From Streptomyces sp. SID8352 (GTDB lineage: Bacteria > Actinomycetota > Actinomycetes > Streptomycetales > Streptomycetaceae): a stretch of 64,000 nt of DNA. The stretch is from NCBI RefSeq assembly GCF_009862265.1, contig NZ_WWGX01000091.1, positions 56,889 through 120,888 of the forward strand, given 5' to 3'. Positions 10,353-18,440 of the stretch are shown one piece after another; the stretch's first letter is position 1; every line of letters begins with the position of its first letter. The translations under genes and the position numbers were made by a program. Below the pieces are notes generated by a model. That model worked only from the letters and a program-made list of their open reading frames with translations, had not been told where the DNA came from and did no database searches.

Positions 10353-10483
10353 CTCCCTACGCCGGCATTACCCGGTAACAGGTTCGGCGGTCGACGCAGC
10401 GGTGTCCGTCCGTCGACGTTTCATGTGAAACATCGCTGGGACGGAGGTCAGCGCCCTCTCAGCCCGGTGCTCCGAGCTCCCGC
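10353..10483 (-). promoter_or_regulatory. TPP (THI-box) riboswitch controlling thiC
   Basis: Read on the minus strand, the leader carries the conserved THI-box parts: GCTGAGAGGGCGC near the 5' end, then GAACCTG, GGGTAATGCC and GGCGTAGGGA at the 3' end. The GGGAG that serves as the thiC ribosome-binding site follows directly, which fits control by sequestration. The variable region between the two conserved blocks contains the parS-like sequence at 10418-10431. Exact ends are approximate. Confidence 0.92.
10418..10431. promoter_or_regulatory. parS-like site with one mismatch, inside the thiC riboswitch
   Basis: GTTTCATGTGAAAC differs from the parS 14-mer GTTTCACGTGAAAC only at position 7. In RNA it forms the stem of the variable arm of the riboswitch. 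Whether ParB binds it is unknown; one-mismatch sites are among those attributed to ParB in Streptomyces. Confidence 0.55.
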
Positions 10484-10564
10484 GTGTACAAAGGTGCCTC
10501 CACGCTAGCGCCCCTTCGGGCGCGGTGACCAGAGGGGCCCCTTCGCTCTTGCGATGATCGGTCG

Positions 10565-12013
10565 GTGACCAGGACGCGACACCCCTCAGACCCGGGCCGC
10601 ACGGCGACCGCCGACGACACGGCGGACCATGGACACGCACCGGGGCGGGCCGACACCCCCGGCCAGGAGCACGTCCGGGACCACAGACACGGGCAGACGC
10701 ACGGCACCGGCCACGGTCATGGGCACAGTCACAGCCATGGCCCGGCGGCGCCGGTCTCCCGGCATCTGCGCAAGGTCATCGCGGCGGTGCTCATCCCGTT
10801 CACCGCCGCGGTGCTCGTCGGACTCATGGCGCTCTGGCCGGCCGGGACGCCCGCCCACCAGCACACCGGCGTCGGCTTCGACCGGCAGACGCAGCAGGCC
10901 ACGGTGACCGCTCTGGAGAGCCTGGGCTGCGCCTCCGTCGGCACCCCGGGTGGCGCCCCGGCCGGTGACACCGCCGCCGCGCCGGACTCCTCACCCGCCC
11001 GGGAGGAGAAGGGTCTCTGCAAACGGGCCACGATCCGTGTCGACACCGGCGGGGACAAGGGCCGTACGTTCACGGAGACCGTACGGCCGGACCAGACTCG
11101 GCAGTTGCACCTGGGCCAGCGGGTGGTCGTCGCCCATGTGCCCACCGCACCGCACGACCTGCAGTACTCGGTGATCGACGTCGACCGGCGGCTGCCCCTG
11201 TCCCTGCTCGCCGGGATCTTCGCGCTGGCCGTGGTGGTGGTCGGCCGGCTCCGGGGGCTGATGGCACTGGTCTCCCTGGCCATCAGCTTCCTGCTGCTGA
11301 ACTTCTTCATCCTGCCCGCGATCCTCCAGGGGGCGAACCCTCTGCTGGTCGCGGTGATCGGGTCCAGCGCCATCATGCTGATCGCGCTGTACCTGTGCCA
11401 CGGCCTGTCGGCCCGCACCTCGGTCGCGGTCCTGGGCACGCTGGCCTCACTGCTGCTGATCGGGGTGCTGGGCTCCCTGTTCATCGGCTGGGCCGCCCTC
11501 ACGGGCAACACCGACGACAGCACCGGTCTCATCCACGGGCTGTACCCGGCGATCGACATGAGCGGTCTGCTGCTCGCCGGGGTCATCATCGGATCGCTCG
11601 GCGTCCTCGACGACGTGACGGTGACCCAGACCTCGGCGGTATGGGAACTGCACGAGGCCAACCCCGCGCTGGGCTGGCGGGCGCTGTACCGGGCGGGCAT
11701 CCGCATCGGCCGCGACCACATCGCGTCGGTCGTCAACACCCTCGTCCTCGCCTACGCGGGTGCCGCGCTGCCCCTGCTGCTGCTGTTCTCGGTCGCGCAG
11801 AGCAGCGTGGGGGTGGTCGCCAACAGCGAACTGGTCGCGGAGGAGATCGTCCGCACGCTGGTCGGGTCGATCGGCCTCGTGGCCTCGGTGCCGGTGACCA
11901 CGGCTCTCGCGGCCATGGTCGTCTCGGCCGACCGGACGGCCGCCGGACCCGCCGCGGGCGTCCGCGCGGCGGGGCGGGGACGGAGCGGACGGGGCCGGCG
12001 CCGCAAGCGCTGA
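10565..12013 (+). CDS. YibE/F-family membrane protein with His-rich N-terminus
   Basis: A 482-residue polytopic membrane protein. The first 60 residues are soluble and strikingly His-rich (HRHGQTHGTGHGHGHSHSHG), a likely metal-binding tail. A first TM helix follows at about 70-92, then an extracytoplasmic segment, then about six closely spaced helices from residue 215 onward. The conserved GVLDDVTVTQ and family-type HEANP segments of YibE/F proteins are present. It ends in a basic tail. The start is the GTG at 10565, with no strong SD. Molecular function of the family is not established. It is divergent from thiC and convergent with ssgA. Confidence 0.82.
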   Translation: MTRTRHPSDPGRTATADDTADHGHAPGRADTPGQEHVRDHRHGQTHGTGHGHGHSHSHGPAAPVSRHLRKVIAAVLIPFTAAVLVGLMALWPAGTPAHQHTGVGFDRQTQQATVTALESLGCASVGTPGGAPAGDTAAAPDSSPAREEKGLCKRATIRVDTGGDKGRTFTETVRPDQTRQLHLGQRVVVAHVPTAPHDLQYSVIDVDRRLPLSLLAGIFALAVVVVGRLRGLMALVSLAISFLLLNFFILPAILQGANPLLVAVIGSSAIMLIALYLCHGLSARTSVAVLGTLASLLLIGVLGSLFIGWAALTGNTDDSTGLIHGLYPAIDMSGLLLAGVIIGSLGVLDDVTVTQTSAVWELHEANPALGWRALYRAGIRIGRDHIASVVNTLVLAYAGAALPLLLLFSVAQSSVGVVANSELVAEEIVRTLVGSIGLVASVPVTTALAAMVVSADRTAAGPAAGVRAAGRGRSGRGRRRKR

Positions 12014-12090
12014 CCCCGGCCGCCGTACCGGGTGCCGCCCGGAGCGGGGCGCCGTCGTGCCCCGGGTGTCACGGCGGCAGCCGTAACGGT

Positions 12091-12528
12091 TCAGCCGGCG
12101 CTCTGCTCCTCGGCCAGGATGCGGTCCAGGGCCTCGTCCAGGTGCGTGTCCAGATTGGCGAGCGCCCCCTCCTGCCCCAGGGGAACCAGCTTGTCCGTGC
12201 GGTCGAGGAAGGCCACCAGCGGTGCCGCCGACGAACGGAACAGCGCCTGGTCGCTGCCGACCTGAAGCCGGATCATCACCTCGGCCAGCGGCTCCGGGTC
12301 GACGGGCGCGATCCGCACGTCTCCGTCACCGCACGGCATGCCCACGCCGTCCACCAACAGCTCCCGGCCGAAGGCCCAGGTCACCGGGGCGTCCCCGGGA
12401 AGGTGGAAGGTCAGCCGTACGGCATACGGATCACGGGTCTCATAGCGCAGTTCCACCGGGATGCGGAACGAGAGCTCCTCGGACACGAGAAAACTCATCA
12501 TGACCTCTGCCTGTACCGACTCGCCCAT
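12091..12528 (-). CDS. ssgA: SsgA, sporulation-specific septum activator
   Basis: A 145-residue SsgA-like protein, the founding family of actinomycete morphogenesis factors. SsgA recruits SsgB to mark sporulation septa. The sequence MMSFLVSEELSFRIPVELRY, the TWAFGREL core and the C-terminal RILAEEQSAG are typical of SsgA itself rather than its paralogues. The ATG at 12528 gives the 145-residue form I know from S. griseus; an internal MSFLV start gives about 136 residues. It lies directly downstream of ssgR, as in other Streptomyces, and is expected to depend on SsgR for expression. Confidence 0.93.
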   Translation of the reverse strand: MGESVQAEVMMSFLVSEELSFRIPVELRYETRDPYAVRLTFHLPGDAPVTWAFGRELLVDGVGMPCGDGDVRIAPVDPEPLAEVMIRLQVGSDQALFRSSAAPLVAFLDRTDKLVPLGQEGALANLDTHLDEALDRILAEEQSAG

Positions 12529-12639
12529 TGCCTACCCCGTCATTCGCCGTCGACTGGCCGGGAATCAAACCTCTTACACAACCTCTTACACTGGAGGCAT
12601 CTTGCTGAACGTACACACCAGATCACAAGGAGTTAGTTT

Positions 12640-13479
12640 TCACATAGTGATAGAGAGTGCGAGCGACCCCAGCAGTCGGCCCAGTTCATGCTGCAGTCGC
12701 TGTGCCGTGGGCAGCAGTCGGTCGGCCTGGTGCACGGGCAGGGAGATGGCCACCGAGGCGATCGTGGCCCCCACCGTGACCGGGAGGGCCGCGCAGACCG
12801 TGCCCAGGGCGTACTCCTGCCGCTCCGTCACCGTCGCCGCCCGTTCGAGGCGTTCCAGCCGGTCCAGCAGGGCGCGGTCGTCACGCACCGTGTACGGAGT
12901 CAGCGGGTGGACCGGATGCCGGGCCAGGTGATCGCGCCGCGCGTCCCGGTCCAGTCGCGACAGGAGGCACTGCCCGATGGCGTGCGCGTGTCCCGTCTCA
13001 CGGAAGTCGGCCCGCTCCGCGACCGCGGGACGGGCGGGGGTCTCCGAGACGCAGACGACATCGATCTCACCGTCGCGGTACACGGCGTAGTACACCGGCA
13101 CACCGATCGCGTCGCGCCAGTTGGCGAGCATCTCGGCGATCGTGCCGCGACGTTTCTGCACTGCTCCGCCGCTGCTCAGCCGCTCGACGGCGTCCCCCAG
13201 GAAGAACAGGCCCTTGTCTCGCCGTAGATACCCCTCGTGCACCAGGGTGCGCAGCAGGTGGTAGGCGGTGGGCAGCGCCAGCCCCGTCTCCCGGGCGAGT
13301 TGTTTGGCGGGGGCGCCGTAGGGGTGGCCGGCGACGCATTCCAGGAGGCGCATGGCGCGCTGCACGGAGCCGATGAGGGTCGCGGGCTGCGGGGAGGGCG
13401 CCCCGGGCTTCGGCGATGACATCTGGGGCTGCACGGGGAGCGCGTGCACCGGAACGCCTGCTGTGTCGGCCGTGACCAA
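12640..13479 (-). CDS. ssgR: SsgR, IclR-family activator of ssgA
   Basis: A 279-residue IclR-type regulator. The winged helix-turn-helix covers about residues 35-100 (VQRAMRLLECVAGHPYGAPA, then LALPTAYHLLRTLVHEGYLRR). The effector-binding domain follows, with GQCLLSRLD and VAISLPV. Start taken as TTG at 13479 because GGGAG lies six bases upstream; the family domain would also fit a start at codon 20. Position 111 bp upstream of ssgA on the same strand identifies it as SsgR, the developmental activator of ssgA. Confidence 0.9.
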   Translation of the reverse strand: MVTADTAGVPVHALPVQPQMSSPKPGAPSPQPATLIGSVQRAMRLLECVAGHPYGAPAKQLARETGLALPTAYHLLRTLVHEGYLRRDKGLFFLGDAVERLSSGGAVQKRRGTIAEMLANWRDAIGVPVYYAVYRDGEIDVVCVSETPARPAVAERADFRETGHAHAIGQCLLSRLDRDARRDHLARHPVHPLTPYTVRDDRALLDRLERLERAATVTERQEYALGTVCAALPVTVGATIASVAISLPVHQADRLLPTAQRLQHELGRLLGSLALSITM

Positions 13480-13670
13480 GGGTGACTCCCGGAACGCGAG
13501 GTGGGCGGCCCGTGCTCAGCGCACGGAACGGAGTACGCCGCTCGCGGGGTCGCCCCCGCGCGGAGTTCCGGACTCTAACCTTCGGTCACCGTTCCCGTAC
13601 CCACTGTCGGAGAAACTTCCCCCTCGCGAGGGAACCGGTGGTGGTCACCGCCACCGGTGTCCCCCGGGGT

Positions 13671-13880
13671 TCACCAGCCGCCGCCCGACGAGCTCGACAT
13701 GAAGCGGCGGACGATGTAGACCAGACCGCCGACGAGGGCGACGAAGATCAGCACCTTGAAGAGCAGCCCGACCACGAAGCCGACCACGCTGGCGATCAGC
13801 CCACCGAACACGAGCAGCGCGATGACCGGCACCGCGACCCACTTCACCCACCACGGCAGTCCCGTGAAGATCTCTCGCAT
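13671..13880 (-). CDS. Small two-helix membrane protein (DUF5326-like)
   Basis: A 69-residue protein starting MREIFTGLPWWVKWVAVPV. Two hydrophobic stretches (about 13-34 and 36-58) are followed by the basic YIVRRFMSSSSGGGW end. The ATG at 13880 is chosen because AAGGA lies eight bases upstream; the longer frame has no support. The sequence resembles the small actinobacterial membrane family that I recall as DUF5326. Function is unknown. It stands alone between ssgR and the cupin gene. Confidence 0.75.
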   Translation of the reverse strand: MREIFTGLPWWVKWVAVPVIALLVFGGLIASVVGFVVGLLFKVLIFVALVGGLVYIVRRFMSSSSGGGW

Positions 13881-14181
13881 CGCCCTCGTCCTTACCTCTC
13901 CGCCCGCGCGCGTGCCGGGTCCGTCGGTGTCCCGGCGGCCCGATGGGCCCGGGATGCCGGGAATCCTCTGATTCCCCGCACCATCGATGCTATGGCCAGG
14001 GCCGCCCCGATGGGACTCCCGCACCCCTTGTCTCCCCCTGACCCGTCCCCTAGGGGGCGTCCGGTGACACGGCGGTGGGTGCGCGGACCGGGTGCGCGGG
14101 GCGGGCGGGGCGCCTCCGCGGACCGGTGCCGGACACCTTCCCAGGGGATTCCCGGGTCCGCCGGAGGTCCCCGGACCGGCC
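13881..14181. other. 301-bp intergenic region
   Basis: Located between two minus-strand genes. It must hold the promoter of the small membrane protein and the end of the cupin transcript. Several short GC-rich inverted repeats (CCGG-type) are present near 14080-14180, but none is clean enough to call. No gene is seen. Confidence 0.5.
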
Positions 14182-14499
14182 TCAGCCCTCGGGCGGCGAG
14201 AACACCACCAGCACCTTCAGGTCCTCGCTGATGTGGTGGAACTTGTGCGGCACCCCGGCCGGCACGTACACCACACTGCCCCTGGCCACCTCGGTGGTCT
14301 CCGTCCCGACGGTGATCGCGGCCCGGCCGCTCACCACGAAGTACACCTCGTCCTGCTGGTGCGGCTGCTGCGGGTCGGCCGTGCCCGCGTCCAGGGCGTA
14401 GAGCCCGACCGACATGTTCCGCTCCCGCAGGAACTGCAGATAGGCGCCGTCGTTGGCGGCACGCTCCGCCTCCAGTTCGTCCAGCCGGAATGCCTTCAT
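14182..14499 (-). CDS. Single-domain cupin protein
   Basis: A 105-residue small beta-barrel protein. The cupin metal motif is recognisable as PQQPHQQDEVYFVVSG (His, Glu) and the second motif as VVYVPAGVPHKFHHI. The start chosen is the ATG at 14499 (MKAFRLDELEAERA), with purine-rich GGGA/AAGG stretches upstream; an ATG at 14529 adds ten residues with weaker support. Such proteins bind metals and small ligands or isomerise sugars; no specific role is apparent. It is divergent from the holin-like gene. Confidence 0.8.
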   Translation of the reverse strand: MKAFRLDELEAERAANDGAYLQFLRERNMSVGLYALDAGTADPQQPHQQDEVYFVVSGRAAITVGTETTEVARGSVVYVPAGVPHKFHHISEDLKVLVVFSPPEG

Positions 14500-14558
14500 C
14501 GCCTTGTCCGTCCCTGCCTCACGGTTCATTTCCGATCGTGTCTGCCACGATCAGACAC

Positions 14559-14936
14559 ATGAAGAATTTCGTAGTCAAGACGATCGCCAACGCGGGGGCC
14601 CTGGCCGTCGCCGTATGGCTGCTGGACAAGATCACCCTGACCGGCGGCAGCACCGGGAAGAAGGCGGGGACGCTGATCCTGGTCGCCGTGGTCTTCGGCC
14701 TGGTGAACCTCCTGGTGAAGCCCGTCGTCCAGGTGCTGACCTTCCCGCTGTTCATCCTGACCCTCGGCCTGTTCACGCTGATCGTCAACGCCCTCATGCT
14801 GCTGCTCACCTCCTGGCTGGCCGACAAGCTCGACCTGAGCTTCCACGTGGAGGGCTTCTGGACAGCCGTGCTGGGCGGTCTGATCATCTCGATCGTCTCC
14901 TGGGCCCTGAACGCGTTCCTGCCCGACGAGGGCTGA
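14559..14936 (+). CDS. Four-helix membrane protein (Phage_holin_4_2-like)
   Basis: A 125-residue very hydrophobic protein with four predicted transmembrane segments, including LILVAVVFGLVNLLVKPVV and FPLFILTLGLFTLIVNALML. This pattern matches the bacterial holin-like family usually encoded on chromosomes without a phage. The ATG at 14559 has no SD. A seven-bp-arm hairpin, GTGTCTG/CAGACAC, abuts it, so a leaderless or structured start is likely. It is followed after five bases by ptpA, suggesting one operon with ptpA and the lyase. Function unknown. Confidence 0.82.
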   Translation: MKNFVVKTIANAGALAVAVWLLDKITLTGGSTGKKAGTLILVAVVFGLVNLLVKPVVQVLTFPLFILTLGLFTLIVNALMLLLTSWLADKLDLSFHVEGFWTAVLGGLIISIVSWALNAFLPDEG

Positions 14937-14941
14937 GGAAG

Positions 14942-15430
14942 ATGACCTACCGCGTCTGTTTCGTCTGCACGGGCAACATCTGCCGCTCCCCGATGGCCGA
15001 GGCCGTCTTCCGCGCGCGGGTCGAGGAGGCCGGGCTGGAGGACCTGATCACCGCCGACAGCGCCGGAACGGGGGGCTGGCACGAGGGCGAAGGCGCCGAC
15101 CCGCGCACCGTGGCCGTCCTGGAGGAGAACGGCTACCGCCCGGAACACACGGCCCGGCAGTTCCAGCCGTCCTGGTTCTCCCGCCTCGACCTGGTCGTCG
15201 CGCTCGACGCGAGCCATCTCGAGGCCCTGCGGCGGCTCGCCCCCACGGAGCGGGACGCGGCCAAGATCCGGCTGCTGCGCTCCTACGACCCCGACGCAGG
15301 TGACCCCGACGTGCCGGACCCGTACTACGGCGGCACGGAGGGTTTCGAGGAGTGCCTCACGATGGTGGAGGCGGCGAGCACCCCGCTGCTCGCCGCCGTA
15401 CGCGAACAACTGGAGGGGCGAGCGGCATGA
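14942..15430 (+). CDS. ptpA: Low-molecular-weight protein tyrosine phosphatase PtpA
   Basis: A 162-residue enzyme that removes phosphate from phosphotyrosine proteins. The P-loop CX5R is at C9-R15 within VCFVCTGNICRSPMAE. The general-acid Asp is in DVPDPYYGG. Length and sequence fit Streptomyces PtpA, which has been linked to secondary metabolism. The ATG at 14942 has GAGGAA just upstream and lies five bases after the previous stop. The stop overlaps the next gene's ATG by four bases, so translation is coupled. Confidence 0.93.
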   Translation: MTYRVCFVCTGNICRSPMAEAVFRARVEEAGLEDLITADSAGTGGWHEGEGADPRTVAVLEENGYRPEHTARQFQPSWFSRLDLVVALDASHLEALRRLAPTERDAAKIRLLRSYDPDAGDPDVPDPYYGGTEGFEECLTMVEAASTPLLAAVREQLEGRAA

Positions 15431-16605
15431 ACGATTCGGCCGCCGGTGGCGGAGCCGTCCCGGCAGGGGGCCCCGTGGCCCCCGGGCCCGGTGAGGGCAC
15501 CCGCGCGGTGCGCGCGGGGTTGCCCGAGCCCGTCGCCTACGAACCGACCCTGCCCGGACCCGTGTTCGCCGCCCACTTCCACCTCCCGGGCGAGCCCACC
15601 GGCCCTTACACCTACGGACGGCACGAGAACCCGACGTGGACCCGGCTTGAGGACGCCATCGGCGAACTGGAAGCTCCCGGGCGGGACGACGTCACCGCGC
15701 TCGTGTTCCCCTCGGGCATGGCGGCGATCACCTCCGTCCTGTTCTCCCAGGTGCGCTCCGGTGACGCAGTCGTGCTGCCCGACGACGGCTACCAGGCACT
15801 CCCCCAGGTGCGGGCCCGGCTGGAGGCGTACGGAGTCGAGGTCCGCACCGCGCCGACCGGCGGGGACGCCCAGCTCGGCGTCCTGGAGGGGGCGAAGCTG
15901 CTCTGGATCGAGACGCCGTCCAACCCCGGGCTCGACGTCTGCGACATCCGGCGGCTCGCCGACGCGGCGCACACGGGAGGCGCCCTGGTCGCCGTCGACA
16001 ACACGCTGGCCACGCCCCTCGGCCAGCGTCCGCTGGAGCTGGGCGCGGACTTCGTCGTCGCCAGCGGCACCAAGCAGCTCACCGGTCACGGTGACGTCCT
16101 GCTGGGCTATGTCGCCGGGCCCCGGAGCGGCCCCATGGAGGCCGTGGGGGACTGGCGCAAGGTCATGGGCACCATTCCGGGGCCCATGGAGGCATGGCTC
16201 GCCCACCGGTCCATCTCCACGCTCCAGATGCGGGTGGAGAGGCAGAACGCCACCGCGCTGAGCGTCGCGGAGACACTGCGTGAGCACCCCGACGTGACGG
16301 GACTGCGCTACCCGGGACTGCCCGACGACGCCTCCCACGAGATCGCCTCCCGCCAGATGCGCGGCTACGGCTGCGTCGTGTCGTTCACGCTGCCCTCCCG
16401 GGCGCGCGCCGAGCGGTTTCTCGGCGCGCTGCGGCTCGTGGACGAGGCGACGAGCTTCGGCGGGCTGCGCTCGACGGCCGAGCGGCGCGGACGCTGGGGT
16501 GGTGACGCGGTGCCCGAGGGCTTCATCCGCCTCTCTGTGGGTGCCGAGGACTCCGGGGATCTGGTGGCCGATCTGCTGCGTGCCCTGGAGGAGTCGGCGC
16601 GCTGA
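15427..16605 (+). CDS. Cystathionine gamma-synthase/lyase family PLP enzyme
   Basis: A 392-residue Cys/Met-metabolism PLP enzyme. The PLP-binding lysine is in VVASGTKQLTGHGD; GMAAITSVLF and the Asp of AVDNTLATP are in the expected places. The N-terminal 25 residues are Gly/Pro-rich and disordered. It starts at the ATG 15427 overlapping the ptpA stop (ATGA). The sequence alone does not separate cystathionine lyase, synthase or methionine gamma-lyase activity; 'cystathionine gamma-lyase-like' is the safest label. Confidence 0.88.
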   Translation: MNDSAAGGGAVPAGGPVAPGPGEGTRAVRAGLPEPVAYEPTLPGPVFAAHFHLPGEPTGPYTYGRHENPTWTRLEDAIGELEAPGRDDVTALVFPSGMAAITSVLFSQVRSGDAVVLPDDGYQALPQVRARLEAYGVEVRTAPTGGDAQLGVLEGAKLLWIETPSNPGLDVCDIRRLADAAHTGGALVAVDNTLATPLGQRPLELGADFVVASGTKQLTGHGDVLLGYVAGPRSGPMEAVGDWRKVMGTIPGPMEAWLAHRSISTLQMRVERQNATALSVAETLREHPDVTGLRYPGLPDDASHEIASRQMRGYGCVVSFTLPSRARAERFLGALRLVDEATSFGGLRSTAERRGRWGGDAVPEGFIRLSVGAEDSGDLVADLLRALEESAR

Positions 16606-16931
16606 TCCCTCCGCCCCCTCCGCCACGACCGGCTCGCGAGCACGGACAGGCGCCTCGCGGGGAACGGTTCGAGCCTGCCTCAGGGCTGGGACCGCCCCCG
16701 CGAGACCGGGTGAACAACGGCTCGGGCATGTCCGGTTGACCGGGCGTCAACGCCTGTCGGCCCTTCGGTCAGCAGCCAGCGACGGACCCGGGGATCGGCA
16801 CGGTGAGCGGCCGGACGGCGCGCGAGGATAAGGCGCGCCCCGTGGCCCCGGTCCCACTGCGGCCTCCGGTGATCGCGACCGATGACGGCGCCCGATGTTT
16901 CACGTGGAACCAGCCGGGCCACATTCCCACC
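16606..16931. other. 326-bp intergenic region with a near-parS site
   Basis: Between the PLP lyase and the Nudix gene, both on the plus strand. It carries a one-mismatch parS (16897-16910) 22 bp before the Nudix start codon. No gene-like frame with motifs is present. Confidence 0.55.
16897..16910. promoter_or_regulatory. parS-like site with one mismatch, upstream of the Nudix gene
   Basis: GTTTCACGTGGAAC differs from parS only at position 11 (A to G). It lies 22 bp upstream of the Nudix ATG, where bound ParB could also affect transcription. Confidence 0.6.
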
Positions 16932-17414
16932 ATGACCGTCCGACCCGTGGTCAAGCGCACCGCCCGCGCCGTACTCCTGGCCGGTGACGACCTCATCCTG
17001 ATCAAGCGCACCAAGCCCGGCGTCGACCCCTACTGGGTCACTCCCGGAGGCGGGGTCGAGCGCGGGGACAGCACCGTCGTCGACGCCCTGCACCGCGAGG
17101 TGTACGAGGAACTCGGCGCCAAGATCACCGGCGTGGTCCCCTGCTTCGTCGACACGGTGGAGCACATCGGGGACGACGGCGGCGCGACCGGGGTGAAGGT
17201 GCAGCACTTCTTCGTCTGCCGTCTGGAGTCCATGGACACCGCCCTGCGGCACGGCCCCGAGATCGACGAACCGCTCGGTGAGTACGAGATCGTCCGAGTG
17301 CCGTTCACCCGGGTGGGAATCGCCTCCGTGCACCTCGTGCCGCTGTCGCTGCGCCACTATCTGGACGGCAACATCGAGGGAGTACGCGCCCTGCACGCCC
17401 CCGACCTCGGCTGA
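16932..17414 (+). CDS. Nudix hydrolase
   Basis: A 160-residue Nudix-fold protein. The Nudix box is GGGVERGDSTVVDALHREVY followed by EELGA. The RExxEExG half is intact; in the first half the usual Glu is an Asp and the spacing is one residue longer than canonical. Nudix enzymes hydrolyse nucleoside diphosphates linked to another moiety; substrate unknown. The ATG at 16932 begins the domain and lacks a clear SD. A near-parS lies just upstream. Confidence 0.86.
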   Translation: MTVRPVVKRTARAVLLAGDDLILIKRTKPGVDPYWVTPGGGVERGDSTVVDALHREVYEELGAKITGVVPCFVDTVEHIGDDGGATGVKVQHFFVCRLESMDTALRHGPEIDEPLGEYEIVRVPFTRVGIASVHLVPLSLRHYLDGNIEGVRALHAPDLG

Positions 17415-17504
17415 CCCCCGCATCGCCGGGATGTGGCCAAGAGCTTTCGCGTACTTGGGGAATGAGGTGGACGCGGGCTGTCCCCGTCGGACAGCCTGAC
17501 CCGC

Positions 17505-18371
17505 GTGCCGACTCTTTCGCTCGCTTCCCTGCCGATCCGCCGTCTGACCCTCCGCGACCTGGCCCTCTGCGCCGACCTGTCCGAGAACCGGGGGTGGCCG
17601 CGTGAGGAACACAAATGGGCCTTCCTCCTCACCGCGGCCCAGGGCTACGGCATCGACGACCCCGAGGGCGGACTCGTGGCCGCCTGCACCGTCACCGAGT
17701 ACGGCACCCCCGGGCGCCCCGACCTCGCCGCCATCGGCATGGTCCTGGTCGCCGAGCGCCATGCCCGCCAGGGGGTCGGACGGCGGCTGATGCGCCATGT
17801 CATGGCGGAGCTGGGCACCACCCCCCTGACCCTGCACGCGACTCCGAAGGGCCGCCCTCTCTACGAGGAACTGGGGTTCAAGACCACCGGCCGGGCGGAG
17901 ATGGTGCGCGGACACTTCGTCCCGGACCCCATCGGCACCCGGGTCGCCACGCGCCCCGCCACCGCGGAGGACATCGCGGCGGTCCTCCGGCTCGACGGGG
18001 AGGTGTTCGGCTCCGACCGCACCCATGTCATCACCCGGCTCCCCGCCTTCGCCGACCATCTGCACGTCGCCGAGGAGGGTGGCCGGATCACCGGCTACGC
18101 CGCCGCCTGGCCCAACGTGGACACCCATGTCGTGGGGCCGCTGGTCGCCCGCGACACCGGGACCGCCAAAGCGCTGACGGCCTCCCTCGCGGCGCGCGTC
18201 GACCGGCCGCTGCGTACCGACATCGATGCCCGGCACAAGGAACTGCTGGCCTGGGTCAAGGAGCGCGGACTCACGACCGTCGCCGTCAACTCGGTCATGA
18301 CATACGGGATCACCCGGTTGCCCGGGGACGCGGCGCGGCGCTTCGCTCCGGTGACGGTGGCGGCGGGCTGA
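17505..18371 (+). CDS. Tandem GNAT-family acetyltransferase
   Basis: A 288-residue protein with an N-terminal GNAT domain (acetyl-CoA loop ERHARQGVGRRLMRHV, then YEELGFKTTGRAEM) and a C-terminal half starting near residue 148 (TRPATAEDIAAVLRLDGEVF) that looks like a second, degenerate GNAT domain with GITRLPGD near the end. It transfers an acyl group to an unknown amine. The start is the GTG at 17505. An 8-bp-arm hairpin, GGCTGTCC/GGACAGCC (17476-17496), sits just upstream and no SD is visible. Confidence 0.82.
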   Translation: MPTLSLASLPIRRLTLRDLALCADLSENRGWPREEHKWAFLLTAAQGYGIDDPEGGLVAACTVTEYGTPGRPDLAAIGMVLVAERHARQGVGRRLMRHVMAELGTTPLTLHATPKGRPLYEELGFKTTGRAEMVRGHFVPDPIGTRVATRPATAEDIAAVLRLDGEVFGSDRTHVITRLPAFADHLHVAEEGGRITGYAAAWPNVDTHVVGPLVARDTGTAKALTASLAARVDRPLRTDIDARHKELLAWVKERGLTTVAVNSVMTYGITRLPGDAARRFAPVTVAAG

Positions 18372-18440
18372 CCTCCTCCGGCACGGCGACGGCCCGCGCA
18401 CCGGCCGGACGGACGGCACGGTGGGCGGGCCCACGCATGC

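Noticed and set aside
14559..14936. Holin-like protein as evidence for a prophage
   Set aside because: No endolysin, integrase, capsid or att repeats nearby; this family is commonly chromosomal, and the neighbours are ptpA and a metabolic gene.
16680..18434. A 584-codon minus-strand frame over Nudix and GNAT
   Set aside because: Antisense shadow of two genes with complete family motifs; no recognisable domain.
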